Assembly: GCA_902729315.2 (NCBI GenBank)
Contig: LR746269.1
Location: forward strand, 5,001 to 69,000
DNA: 64,000 nt
From: Spirodela intermedia
Lineage: Eukaryota > Streptophyta > Magnoliopsida > Alismatales > Araceae
Reading direction: 5' to 3'
A program made the translations under genes and the position numbers. Below, one piece after another: positions 46,762 through 55,890 of the stretch. Position 1 is the stretch's first letter; each line of letters opens with the position of its first letter. The notes beneath the pieces are model-generated. The model did not search any database. It was not told where the DNA came from and saw nothing but the letters and a program-made list of their open reading frames with translations.

Positions 46762-47987
46762 TAATCACCTCACATCTACTATCTATCACCCTCAAGCAAT
46801 GAGGACACACAGAACTATCAGCACATGTTGGCATCTGCCCACTTTTGAATTATAGGTTTATAGCACATTAGACCTACCAAACTAGCTATAAATCGTCAAC
46901 CTAGCACCTCTCTCAAGATCTCATTAGTACCATCAGCCAGCTTGAACCCATGAGAAGGTAAGGATCTATATCCATAGGATTGACCCTCTCTCCTCTCTCT
47001 CTCGATCGATTCTCTATTTCTTTCTCCCTCTCTCTCTCTCTCGTCAAAAAAAAAAAAAAAGAGGCAGCCTACTTCTTTTCCCAAAATCATTAGCCCATCA
47101 TAACCAATTAGTGGAGGGTGAGGGAAAAGGCCCTCACAAACAAAAAAAAAGGGGGCAACCTACTTCCCTTCCCATAATCACTAGCCTACTACTCCAAAGG
47201 GAATTACCCTTGTACTCCAAATCATGGGCATTAGTGGAGGATGAAAGAAGAGGCCCTCAAAAAAAAAAAAAAGAGAGGCAGCCTACTTTCTTTCTCAGAA
47301 TCACTAGCCCAGTACTCAAAAAGGAATTAACCTTGTTCACAAAATCATGGGCAATTAGTAGAGGGTGAGAGAAGAGGCCCTTAAAAAAATTAAAAAAAAA
47401 GAGAGAGAGAATAAGAGAAAAGAAGAGAGTTAGAAAGAGAGAGCAAGTCATTCCTCGTGGGGTGAAAGGTCCCCTATTTAGTTAGAGGAAGTATGGCAAC
47501 TAATGGTACTAGCAAGATCTTGGCAAGAAGGACTAGATGCGTGCAACATTAGGAAGGCAAGTTCATATTTGGGCTTATTGCCATGCTCTAGCATAGTTCT
47601 GTCCTCCTTAGTGCCCCAACAACTCTTTCCTCATCACTTCATATCATTTTATCTATTTCTTAGAACCATTTACTGCAGCAAATTGTTATCTTGTAGGAAC
47701 ACCTCATGGCGCACAACACAGAGGGCTATACTCCCTACTACTATTGAGCGGATCTTTCAACGTCATAGATTAAATGGCTCCACCAGCCTAATCCAAATCA
47801 TCCACCTTCTTCAAACATTTTGAGCGGAGTGAAGTCTCTCTCCACTATTGTCACATCCTCCCTTCAAAAGAAGCCTATAATCCTCCATCTCCTCCTCGCC
47901 CTTTGAGTGAATGAGATCCCACTCATGTAACCTCAAAATGAGGTGAAACTTCTAGCATTAAATCAAATTTTCCTTTGAAAAAAAAAA
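46762..47987 (+). repeat. 3' UTR and poly(A) of LINE copy 6, expanded repeat units
   Basis: Same 3' UTR as other A/B copies but with three units (about 47,064-47,140, 47,150-47,262 and 47,275-47,388) where copies 1 and 3 have two. Each unit contains AATCA(C/T)TAGCC and ends in GGCCCTCAAA- or GGCCCTTAAA-type A-tracts. Confidence 0.85.
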
Positions 47988-48016
47988 CCTTAAACCTTAA
48001 ACCCCTAAACCCTAGG
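47988..48016 (+). repeat. Telomere-like joint, about 4 units
   Basis: CCTTAAACCTTAAACCCCTA plus AACCCTAGG between poly(A) of copy 6 and the truncated copy 8. Confidence 0.9.
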
Positions 48017-48530
48017 AAGACAACTAATGCTCCACCAACTAATAGTACTAGCAAGATCTTGGCAAGAGGGACTGGATGCGTGCAACACTAGGAAAACAAG
48101 TTCATATTTGGGTTTATTGCCATGCTCCAACATAGTTTCATCTTCCTCAGTGCCCAGTAACTCTTTCTTCACCACTTCATATCATTTTATCTATTTCTTA
48201 GAACCACTTATTACAGCAAACTCTTGTCTTGGAGGAACACCTCATGGTACACAACATGGAGGGCTATTCTTCCCACTACTGTTGTGTGGATCTTTCAACG
48301 TCATGGACTGAATGGCTCCACCAGCCTAATCCAAATCATCCACCTTCCTCAAACATTTTCAGTGGAATGAAGTCTCTCTCTACTATTGTCACATCTTCCC
48401 TTCAAAAGAGGTTTATAGTCCTCCATCTCCTCCTCACTCTTTGTGCGAATGAGATCCCACTCACGTAACCTTAGAATGAGGTGACACTTCTAGTATTAAA
48501 TCAAAATCTTCTTTCTTCAAAAAAAAAAAA
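48017..48530 (+). mobile_element. LINE copy 8: 3' UTR fragment, subfamily A/B
   Basis: The last 510 bases of an A/B 3' UTR (matches 47,480-47,987) with its own poly(A) at 48,519-48,530. It is a strongly 5'-truncated insertion; no coding sequence is present. Confidence 0.85.
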
Positions 48531-48544
48531 CCCCTAAACCCTAA
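48531..48544 (+). repeat. Telomere-like joint, about 2 units
   Basis: CCCCTAAACCCTAA between poly(A) of copy 8 and truncated LINE C copy 9. Confidence 0.9.
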
Positions 48545-49890
48545 GTAGTTTTGGGGAGATCTCATTTGGCACTCTACTATCATACCTCGAGTCTCTTTCT
48601 TTATATGGAAACTAATACATCACAGACGTTCTACTGATGATTGTATGTCCACCACAAGACATAATATATGTTCTAAGTGTCATTATTACTCCATCATTAT
48701 GAGTACTGAAATTGTGGGCCACTTATTTTTCTATAGTGTCGATTCTATGGAATGTTGGTTAGTGAATTAGTCCTCAATATTTCATCTTTCTCCATCTCTT
48801 ACACCTTGAGATTTTCAGGAGAGTCTTTGATTTAATGTAGATCTTTAAGGGCAGCCCTGACGTACCTATTTTCATAGTATACATGTTATGAGAGATATGA
48901 AAGGGGCGAAGTTTTTCTCATTTTGTAAGTCAACCGATGCACTCCCCAAAGATCATGAAACACATCATAGAATATCTGTGCAGTACCCACCCTTTGTTGT
49001 TGCCCGTACCCACATACTTGGCCTCCATCTGTGAGACCCTAGGGAGTTCAAGCCACGTGTACGTGCACAGAGATCTCCATTCGGGTCGTTCGATGGAGAT
49101 TGTCGTTGATTAGACGCTTGAAGTTGAACATCGATGGAGTAGCCTGAGAAAACCCTAGACCTACAAGAGGAGCAGACATCTTATGAGATTATACGGGGAG
49201 TATTCTCTTTGCCTTCTCTTATTTTTATGACATTCAGACTAACATTGCAGTAGAGGGTATGGCAATATGTGATGGTTTGCTCCTCTACAAGGAATGTAAT
49301 CTCCATGATATTGTTGTAGAATCTGACTCACAAATGTTTGTTCAAATACTACAAGTAGATTAATGTTCCCACTGGTGGCTCAAGAGTACTTGGATATACA
49401 TCATGCATTGCAAAGGTAAGATCAGTGCTATTACACATTAACTACGTGAAGGGAGCCAGATAGCAGATGCACCTGCTACTCATGTTGTATGCGCCCGTTT
49501 GTGCTCTGTATTCTCCTCTTGGCAAGAGATACCAGCCAAAGCTCGAGGTCGACATCGCTTCTAGCAAATCAACATGTCAACACTATGTATATGACGAACA
49601 TTTATACCTGTCGTCCCTTGATAGTGGCGGATTGCCTGGGGCAACCCCCAACCAGCGCATGACATGGTGTGCGATGCATCACCAACAAGAAGATGTCCCC
49701 GCACTATGGATGAAAAGAGTTTCCAACATCTTAGGCCAAGATGATCAACATCAGTCTTGTCTGCCACTTCACGTTCCATTTACAACTTTCTGCAGAAAGG
49801 TGTCTCTCATCCCCCCCAATTCTCGCATGAGGCTCAAGGATAAACACTTCATCAAAATGAATAGTATCTATACACTTCATCAAAAAAAAA
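48545..49890 (+). mobile_element. LINE copy 9, subfamily C, 3' fragment
   Basis: Starts in the ORF2 segment before zf-RVT (compare 24,250) and carries degraded zf-RVT (48,580-48,740), RNase H (about 49,110-49,480) and the short C-type 3' end, with an A-run at 49,881-49,890. Many stops and small indels make it one of the oldest copies in the array. No telomere-like motif follows its A-tail. Confidence 0.8.
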
Positions 49891-52195
49891 CTCCATCATA
49901 AATAGTATTAACTCATGATAAAAAGACGTTAAATTATGAAAAGTAGTTTTTATTTAGTTAATGTGATTTTTTTGTTAATTATGTGATTTTATGTAAATTT
50001 ATATAATTTTTATAATTCTATTTTATAGATAAATGAAGAAAAATAAAATAAAATAAAAAGATAGAAAATGAGGGGACCCACCAGCCAAGTGGGCTCACAA
50101 GCAAGCTAGAGGTATAGTCAAGCAGAGCTACAAGTAGGGGCTCGAGTAGCTAAGGATAGACTTATAGAGGGCACATGTGCATCATTCTCTTTCCACGTCA
50201 CCAATTGCCAACTAGGCATATGGCATGGAGTGGTCATACACACATGAGAAAAAGACTCATTGATTCGAAAATCTCGTATTACTATATATTCGTCTCAAAA
50301 TTTGGAAAATAATCAATATGGGACTAAACCCCTGTCACACCTTCTCTGAAATATTTTAATAATTTGTGTACCTCAAATATTCTTCATTTATTAGGAGGCA
50401 CCCTAATGATGTCACTTTATAAGAGTATTTTCATACTTATTTTACTCTCTCTCATACAAGCAAGCGATTTAGGATGGTTTGAATCCTACCAAAACCAAAA
50501 CTCATCTTTTTTATCTGATTAAATTATGATTTTTTTGCAGATCAATGCCGAAAGATTAAGTTGCTAGAATTGCTCAATCATCGGTGAAAATCTCATCAAC
50601 GCGATTCGCGAAACATCATTATTAAAATTACTAAATCATTCACGATAAAAAGATCATAAATCTATCGAGTAAATCATCTCTAATTGATTGACGAACAAGC
50701 TGTCGTCGAGAAGAGGTCAATCTACTGAGAGACGAGTCACTACCTCTTGAGAGCATACTAGATATGAGGAAGAGCTTCCTCTTGCTATGCGAACTTGAGG
50801 ATGAAGCTCCCTAAGATGTGTCTCACTTCCATCCAACTTATTTTCATTAGGTGACAACTGTTGGAGAGCCACAAAGTCATTGTTTTTTCGTTCCGCTAAG
50901 TAGTCACTGAAAATGATTTGACAACCCATTTTATTGATCTCTAGACTTTACAAGAAAATCTACAGATTACTCACGTCATCTTTGTCCAAGGAAAGCCTTT
51001 GCGGCCATGGACACTACACAACAATCATTTCAAACACTCAGGATTTTGACACATTATCGTTGTGATGCCGAAACTATAATTTACCTTTTTTTAATTACTT
51101 TAACTTTTATCATCATTTTTTGGACTTTGAAAAGAGATCCAGAGAATGTCCAAGTCATTCATATCCAAAGGGAGCTTTTGAGGCCATAGACATCGTTTGA
51201 TGATCCTCCTAAACACATAATTATGTCGATCACTGTCATGAGGTCGGAACTCTATCTTTCTTACTTTTATCTTAATTTTTCATTCATTTAGTGATAATTT
51301 ATGTGATGTCAAGTTTCTAAACTATTCTTTATTCAATTACGATTCTTCTCACTTTTACAGATCTTAATTTCATCAATTAAATTGTCTGTAATCGCTTACA
51401 TAATAATCACAAAGTAAAACTCTGAATTCATCCGATTCATGTTCATCAGACATTGATGTCATCTTGATGTCCGCACCCTTATTTTTCCCATAAATTTTAA
51501 ATATATTTCATTTTTATTTTCTTAGTCCAAAATTCTTTAAAAACTCATATTTTTTACAGAATATTCTGAAATATAATCTTATATTATATCATTCATGTGA
51601 TCGATCTGAAAAAAAATTACTATTTTTAAAACTTTTATTAAATTATAATTTATGTATTTATTCATAAATACTTCTAAATACCTAAAAAGTAGTATTTTTC
51701 TAATTTTATAAATTTTAAATTTATGTGACTTATTATACAACGACTAAGTCACATTAGGCCCACTCCTAGATATACCAACCTTTGTTGTCTCTAGGCATGT
51801 GTGTTCTTTGTGTCCCTCAAGCTTTTCATGAAAACTACATGCCTTAGGGAAGGGTCCTTCTTCAATCCCAATGCATGATTTCATCAATAAAAATCCAAAT
51901 CGTATTGAATACTGCCCCAAATGAAATGCCTCCTCACAAACCTAGAACCCCTACGTACATGTAGCTTGTGTGTACCTCACCCCTCTCCTCTATGCATTTG
52001 ACAAATGACGTGCAAGGCTTCAAACAACCATATCCATCAATCCGGCTGTCTATCTTGACCTCCTCCCTCCTTCTCCATCATATTCTGGCCTATCAATCCA
52101 CTCTCTGGCCACCCAAAGGGCAGTCCTTGTTGCCCTCATATAGTGCTGCTGGAATCACTTGAGCCCAAGGAGAGAGAAAGTTTTGGCATGAATTG
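49891..52195 (+). other. AT-rich spacer, no gene recognised
   Basis: Long AT-rich stretch without a convincing reading frame. A segment at 50,395-50,470 with a TATA-like TTTATAAGAG, followed by CT-rich sequence, looks like a decayed LTR or promoter, but no matching second LTR, primer-binding site or coding domain was seen. The last 450 bases (51,750-52,195) could be a truncated retrocopy on the minus strand, because a telomere-like motif and A-rich stretch flank its minus-strand 5' side; no product is recognisable. Confidence 0.4.
50965..51250 (+). repeat. Imperfect tandem duplication, unit about 170-180 bp
   Basis: Two diverged units, one near 50,985 (CCAAGGAAAGCCTTTGCGGC) and one near 51,157 (CCAAAGGGAGCTTTTGAGGC), both followed by a CATGGACAC/CATAGACAT block and then a cytosine-poor TTTAATTAC or TTACTTTTA block. 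Function unknown. Confidence 0.5.
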
Positions 52196-52210
52196 GTTTA
52201 GGGTTTAGGG
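52196..52210 (-). repeat. Telomere-like motif, minus orientation
   Basis: On the minus strand GCCCTAAACCCTAAACC follows an A-rich stretch (52,234-52,211), the same order as at the + strand joints. Confidence 0.8.
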
Positions 52211-52607
52211 CTTTTTAATTTTTTTCTCCCTTTAGGGGTAATCTGGCCTAGCCCCTTCCCAAACAGTCACCCACTATAGTATTACTCTAGCCCCTTCCTA
52301 GTAGAGGAACCCAACCTAATACTACTCTTAACTTTAAGGACATTTTCACCTTTTGGGGTATGGGAGATGGGTACATAGGCCTAGCCCCATCCTAGGATGA
52401 ATCCAAATATCATTCTAGCCTAGGTGTGTCCGAAAAGTGTTTGGCTGGGGTCAATGGCAGGAGAAGGATTCCTCAAAAATAGGTCATATTACTTGTTAGA
52501 GGAGGGACTCTTTTTCTTTTAATGATTGATGTATAAGTATATCAGGGAATCGCCTTAGTAGGGGGGCAATATTGTTAATGGTTTTTCATTTTTTCTGCAT
52601 GCTGCTC

Positions 52608-52709
52608 TTGAAGGAACTTCCTAGGAGGTCACTCATCTTGCCACTGCTCCTACCTGAGCACACTTAACCCTGAAGTTCTTATGAGATCTAGTGGCAACAC
52701 TCCCAATTA
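52608..52709 (-). pseudogene. 5S rRNA-derived segment, minus strand
   Basis: Read on the minus strand: GTTGCCACTAGATCTCATAAGAAC-like head (given in two parts: TAGATCTCATAAGAAC, then GGTTAAGTGTGCTCAGGTAG), then GAGTGACCTCCTAGGAAGTT. Order and spacing follow 5S rRNA and the heads of the units at 18.6 and 19.1 kb. It is more degenerate than those and has no clear tail. Confidence 0.75.
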
Positions 52710-52726
52710 AGGGGTTTAAGGTTTTG
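52710..52726 (-). repeat. Telomere-like joint, minus orientation
   Basis: CCAAAACCTTAAACCCC on the minus strand, between the A-rich tail of the repeat at 52,727-53,660 and the 5S-like segment at 52,608-52,709. Confidence 0.7.
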
Positions 52727-53660
52727 GATTTTTTTTTCTTTTTTTTTTCTTTTGTTGGGTCTTTGTACTTTTGGTTGAACTTGGTCCCTTATTTGGTACT
52801 TCACACACCTAAGTATATTGTGCTGACATCACACTTTGGTACTTCGCAAGGGGTGCCTAGTGACACTTTGGTTCAAAACTTGTGGTTCACAACACTTGAT
52901 TCATAGTGAGTGTCTTGGGGAACTTGGTTTAGAGCTGGTCCCTTGCAGCACTTTGGTTTAAGGTTATTGCTTTGCAGCACTTGGTTCGGAGCGGGGTGCC
53001 TCATGATTCGAGCTGGTGTGGTGCCTCATAGCACATTGACATCACTTGATTCATGGCACATTGGTGTGAGTTGGGTGCCTCATGATATGAGCTGGTGTGG
53101 TGCTTCACGGCATGCTGGCGTCACTTGATTCAAGGTGGACTTCATGGCACATTGGTTAGAGTTGAGTGCCTCGTGATATGAGTTGGTATGATGCCTTTGT
53201 ACTTTAGCTGAACTTCTCGAAGGTCCCTTTCTAGTACTTCACACACCTCAGTACACCAGCCTGATATCATATCACATGGGGTGCATAGTGGCACTTTGGT
53301 TCAAAGCTTGTGCCTCACGACACTTGATTCATAGCGGGAGCCTCAGGACACTAGGTTCAAAGCTGGTGCCTCGTGACACTCTGGTTTGAGGTGGTTATTT
53401 CACAGCACTTGGTTCAAAGTGAGGTGGCTCATGATTTGAGCTGGTGTGATGCCTCATGGCATGTTGACATCACTTGATTGGGGTGAGCTTTGTGCCATGT
53501 TGGTGTGAGTTTGGTACCTCTTGTTATGAGTTGGTGTAGTGCCTCACGGGACATTGGCGTCACTTGATTCGGGGTAGACTTTGTCACACATTGGTCAGAG
53601 GTTGGTGCATTATGACACGAGCTGGTATGATGCCTCCCGACATGTTTCTTTTGCAGCATA
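52727..53660 (-). mobile_element. 5S-like SINE relative, degenerate repetitive body, minus strand
   Basis: On the minus strand the segment holds many imperfect copies of a motif like GAGGCACCACACCAGCTCAT and CAAGTGATGTCAACATGCC. Near 53,260-53,205 and again near 52,815-52,765 it holds GGTGTGTGAAGTAC plus a GGGACC and GAAGTTC block that match the partial 5S segment at 18,986-19,035. It ends in an A-rich tail at about 52,757-52,727. The arrangement mirrors the unit at 18,592-19,063 but is longer and older. Confidence 0.5.
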
Positions 53661-53734
53661 GGATGTGCCTCTCGGCACAGTGTCTGAAATTGGGTGTCAC
53701 ATGTCAGTTGACAGGGAATTAGGTGGATTGATCA

Positions 53735-53995
53735 ACAATGGGAGGACTTTCTTAGGAATAGTTCATATCAGGCTAGAGGGGTATACTGATAAATATTTTT
53801 CATTTTTTTCTGGTCAACAATGGACAACTTTATTAGGAGTAGGTCATATTGGGCTAAAGGCATAGACTGATAAAAAATAATAATAATAAATCACACGTGG
53901 TAGGTGGAGCAAGTTAAACATGGGAGAGGGCGTTGTGTAGGTCAATAGTAGGAGAAGGGTTTTTCTTGGAAAACAAGTCATATTAATAGTCAAAA
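53735..53995 (+). repeat. About 75-bp dispersed motif, three copies here
   Basis: GGTCAACAATGG..., then TTAGGAGTAGGTCATATTGG and CTGATAAA occur near 53,735, 53,812 and 53,943 in diverged form; a fourth is at 52,455-52,500 (GGTCAATGGCAGGAGAAGGA). They flank the 5S-like repeats on both sides and may belong to them. Confidence 0.5.
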
Positions 53996-54081
53996 GAATA
54001 CATCACATAATAACAACAATGAATATTAACAACCAAGTATATAAGCATTAAAGAAAGAGTTCTGAAATAAAATTCATACCA

Positions 54082-54104
54082 GACTAAACCCTAAACCTTA
54101 AACT
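54082..54104 (+). repeat. Telomere-like motif before truncated LINE D
   Basis: ACTAAACCCTAAACCTTAAA directly precedes a 5'-truncated LINE fragment; no poly(A) lies on its left side. Confidence 0.85.
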
Positions 54105-54960
54105 CAGGCAGAAGTGCTTAATGTGGGAACTATGGATAAGAAGGAATAAAGTACGAATGAATGGAGACAAAATCACTATTTCCCTCATCATGCACAAATG
54201 TAAAATGTGGATGAAAAATCTAGGGATAATAATATAACACAAAAACTAAATTATATGCAAAGAAAAACTAATTCTACAAAGATGAGAAGTGGAGACTAAA
54301 AGTGTAAAATATGACCAGATAATAAAGATCATCAAATGGGTTCACCCTATGAAGGGTGAAATGAAGCTAAATACTAATGGAACGTCTAAAGGAAACCTTG
54401 GAAAATCATGTGAAGGTAGACTAATTCGAGACCATTGCAGTAAATTAATAGCATCATTCTCAGCACAATATGAAATACTAACCAACATGGAAGCAAAATA
54501 CAAAGCACTAATCAACAGATTAAGATTATGTGAAAAATTAAACATATGTAGCATTGTAATTGAAATAGACTCAATGACACTCATGAAGATGTTTGAGAAA
54601 CGAGAATGTAAGCAATAGAAATTAAAAAGAATATGGAAAGAGATAGAATCAAATCTCTGGCACATATTTTTCACATAGGTAATCAACTGACTGACTATCT
54701 TACTAATGTGAGCTTATGGTAGAAAGAGAAGAAAATCTACAAGTGTATGCAGGACCTACAAGAGTAGAAAGAGGTATATATAATTTGGAATGCTGGCGCA
54801 TGTCATATATCAAACGAGCAAGAAAGAGAAGGCTTGATCCAAATTGAGCAGGATGAAGTAAGTACCAAAATAAAATAAAAAAGAAAAAAGAGAAAAAAGA
54901 ATGAAGAGGCACAAAATAGAAAGACACAAAAAAGAGAAGGAAGAACCAAGGAAGCAACAG
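54105..54960 (+). mobile_element. LINE copy 10, diverged subfamily, 3' fragment
   Basis: A 5'-truncated LINE that begins in the segment between zf-RVT and RNase H (WIRRNKVRMNGD near 54,131) and ends in purine-rich sequence around 54,870-54,960 without a clean poly(A). It is not close to subfamilies A, B or C. Confidence 0.7.
54289..54735 (+). pseudogene. RNase H domain (RVT_3) remnant of LINE D
   Basis: Open at 54,289-54,615 with the plant LINE RNase H pattern: WVHPMKGEMKLNTNGTSKGN (first catalytic Asp of the usual NTDG replaced by Asn), MEAKYKALI with the Glu, and IEIDSMTL with the Asp. A TAG at 54,616 follows, and beyond it a GNQLTDYLTNV-like segment in the same frame carries the fourth acidic site. 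The domain would cleave the RNA of RNA-DNA hybrids; with the Asn it is likely inactive. Confidence 0.8.
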
Positions 54961-55389
54961 TCATAATGGTGCAATGAGAAGAATAATCAAAGGGAGATGA
55001 AAGGTATGTCAAACTGTCATAGTACTCTACCTTTACATACAACGTACGATATATTGTCAACTTCATGCAACATCCCCAGAATAGCAGTAGAAATCATCAT
55101 GCATGCATGAGAGGAAGAATAGTTAGTAGAGGAAAAAAAAAAGAGTGAGGAAAATTGTTTAAAATTAATTATGAAGATCATGGAACTAAACCTTGTCAAC
55201 TCAAATCGAATACCTCAATTATGAGAACGACAACGTGATGATCATGAAATAGAAAGTGAAGACCGATGGGAGCAGAATGGCTCAAAAGTCTACTCAATTG
55301 ACCATGAAAGTCTAAGGAAATCAAAGAATCGAAGTACACAAGGAAAGGGAAAAAAAGGAGTGAAAGCACCAAAAATTGATTATGTTCTT
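54961..55389 (+). other. Spacer, nothing recognised
   Basis: A-rich, purine-biased on the + strand. I see no coding domain, RNA gene or repeat boundary here. Confidence 0.5.
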
Positions 55390-55404
55390 CCCCCCCCCCC
55401 CCCC
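55390..55404 (+). repeat. Poly(C) run of about 15, then CCCCA repeats and poly(A)
   Basis: A C homopolymer followed by ACCCCACCC and nine A. It marks the left end of the folded-back ORF1 piece; such a run is also prone to sequencing or assembly error. Confidence 0.8.
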
Positions 55405-55424
55405 ACCCCACCCAAAAAAAAAGC

Positions 55425-55600
55425 AATAGAGAATCTATTATACCTAGCTCAATAGAGCAATGCTCTCCCAAATGGGATGTGCTTACTATTACACCTAGCT
55501 CTTCCTCACACACTAGACCCCCTTCACCCACCACTTCCCCCTCCCTAGTTAGCACTCATTCATCTCACATACTCTCCTATCCCACTCACCTTCCATCACC
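55425..55600 (+). pseudogene. LINE ORF1 tail fragment, forward arm of a fold-back
   Basis: Matches the reverse complement of 56,340-56,515: both contain the CTCAATAGAGCAATGCTC, CACCTAGCTCTTCCTCACACA and TAGCACCC/TAGCACTC blocks of the Pro/Ser-rich ORF1 tail. It faces the minus-strand LINE at 55,662-57,845. Confidence 0.8.
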
Positions 55601-55661
55601 TTAAAATCTTGGCCAAAGCCTAGTATCTTTATCATAACGTGCTATGACCCCTCAACTAGCA

Positions 55662-55890
55662 GCTATAGAGAATAAAATGTCTTCCAAAACAACCAGATGT
55701 GGTTTGTAGAGTTAGAGTAGAAATGATCAATGCCTAAACATCTAAGTAATGGATGAATATCTTCTGATTGTATCATAGGTTCAATAAGCCTGACTAATCC
55801 TAGTCGGTGCTTATCGATGAGTTCACCAATGTGGGACTATGTTTCGAAGTTGCCTAGCCCCCGACAATTCCAAACAAGGCTCAATATCAT
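55662..55890 (-). pseudogene. LINE endonuclease N-terminal fragment, minus strand
   Basis: The minus-strand ATG at 55,890 starts MILSLVWNCRGLGN; the IEP segment and the NHIWLFWKT segment follow. It breaks off at 55,662, well before GDFN, next to about 60 unassigned bases and the forward ORF1 piece. Confidence 0.8.

Larger units (their letters stand above)
41486..47987 (+). mobile_element. LINE copy 6 (subfamily B), 3' part
   Basis: Starts in ORF1 at the codons that follow LLAP (compare 11,917 in copy 3) and runs through ORF2 and the long 3' UTR to poly(A) at about 47,978-47,987. It is the natural continuation of 31,909-33,790. The 40 bases before it (41,446-41,485) include an 18-base copy of 41,588-41,605. 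Confidence 0.88.

Noticed and set aside
50340-50560. LTR of a Ty3 or Copia element
   Set aside because: A TATA-like box and CT-rich downstream sequence are suggestive, but there is no partner LTR, primer-binding site or coding domain.
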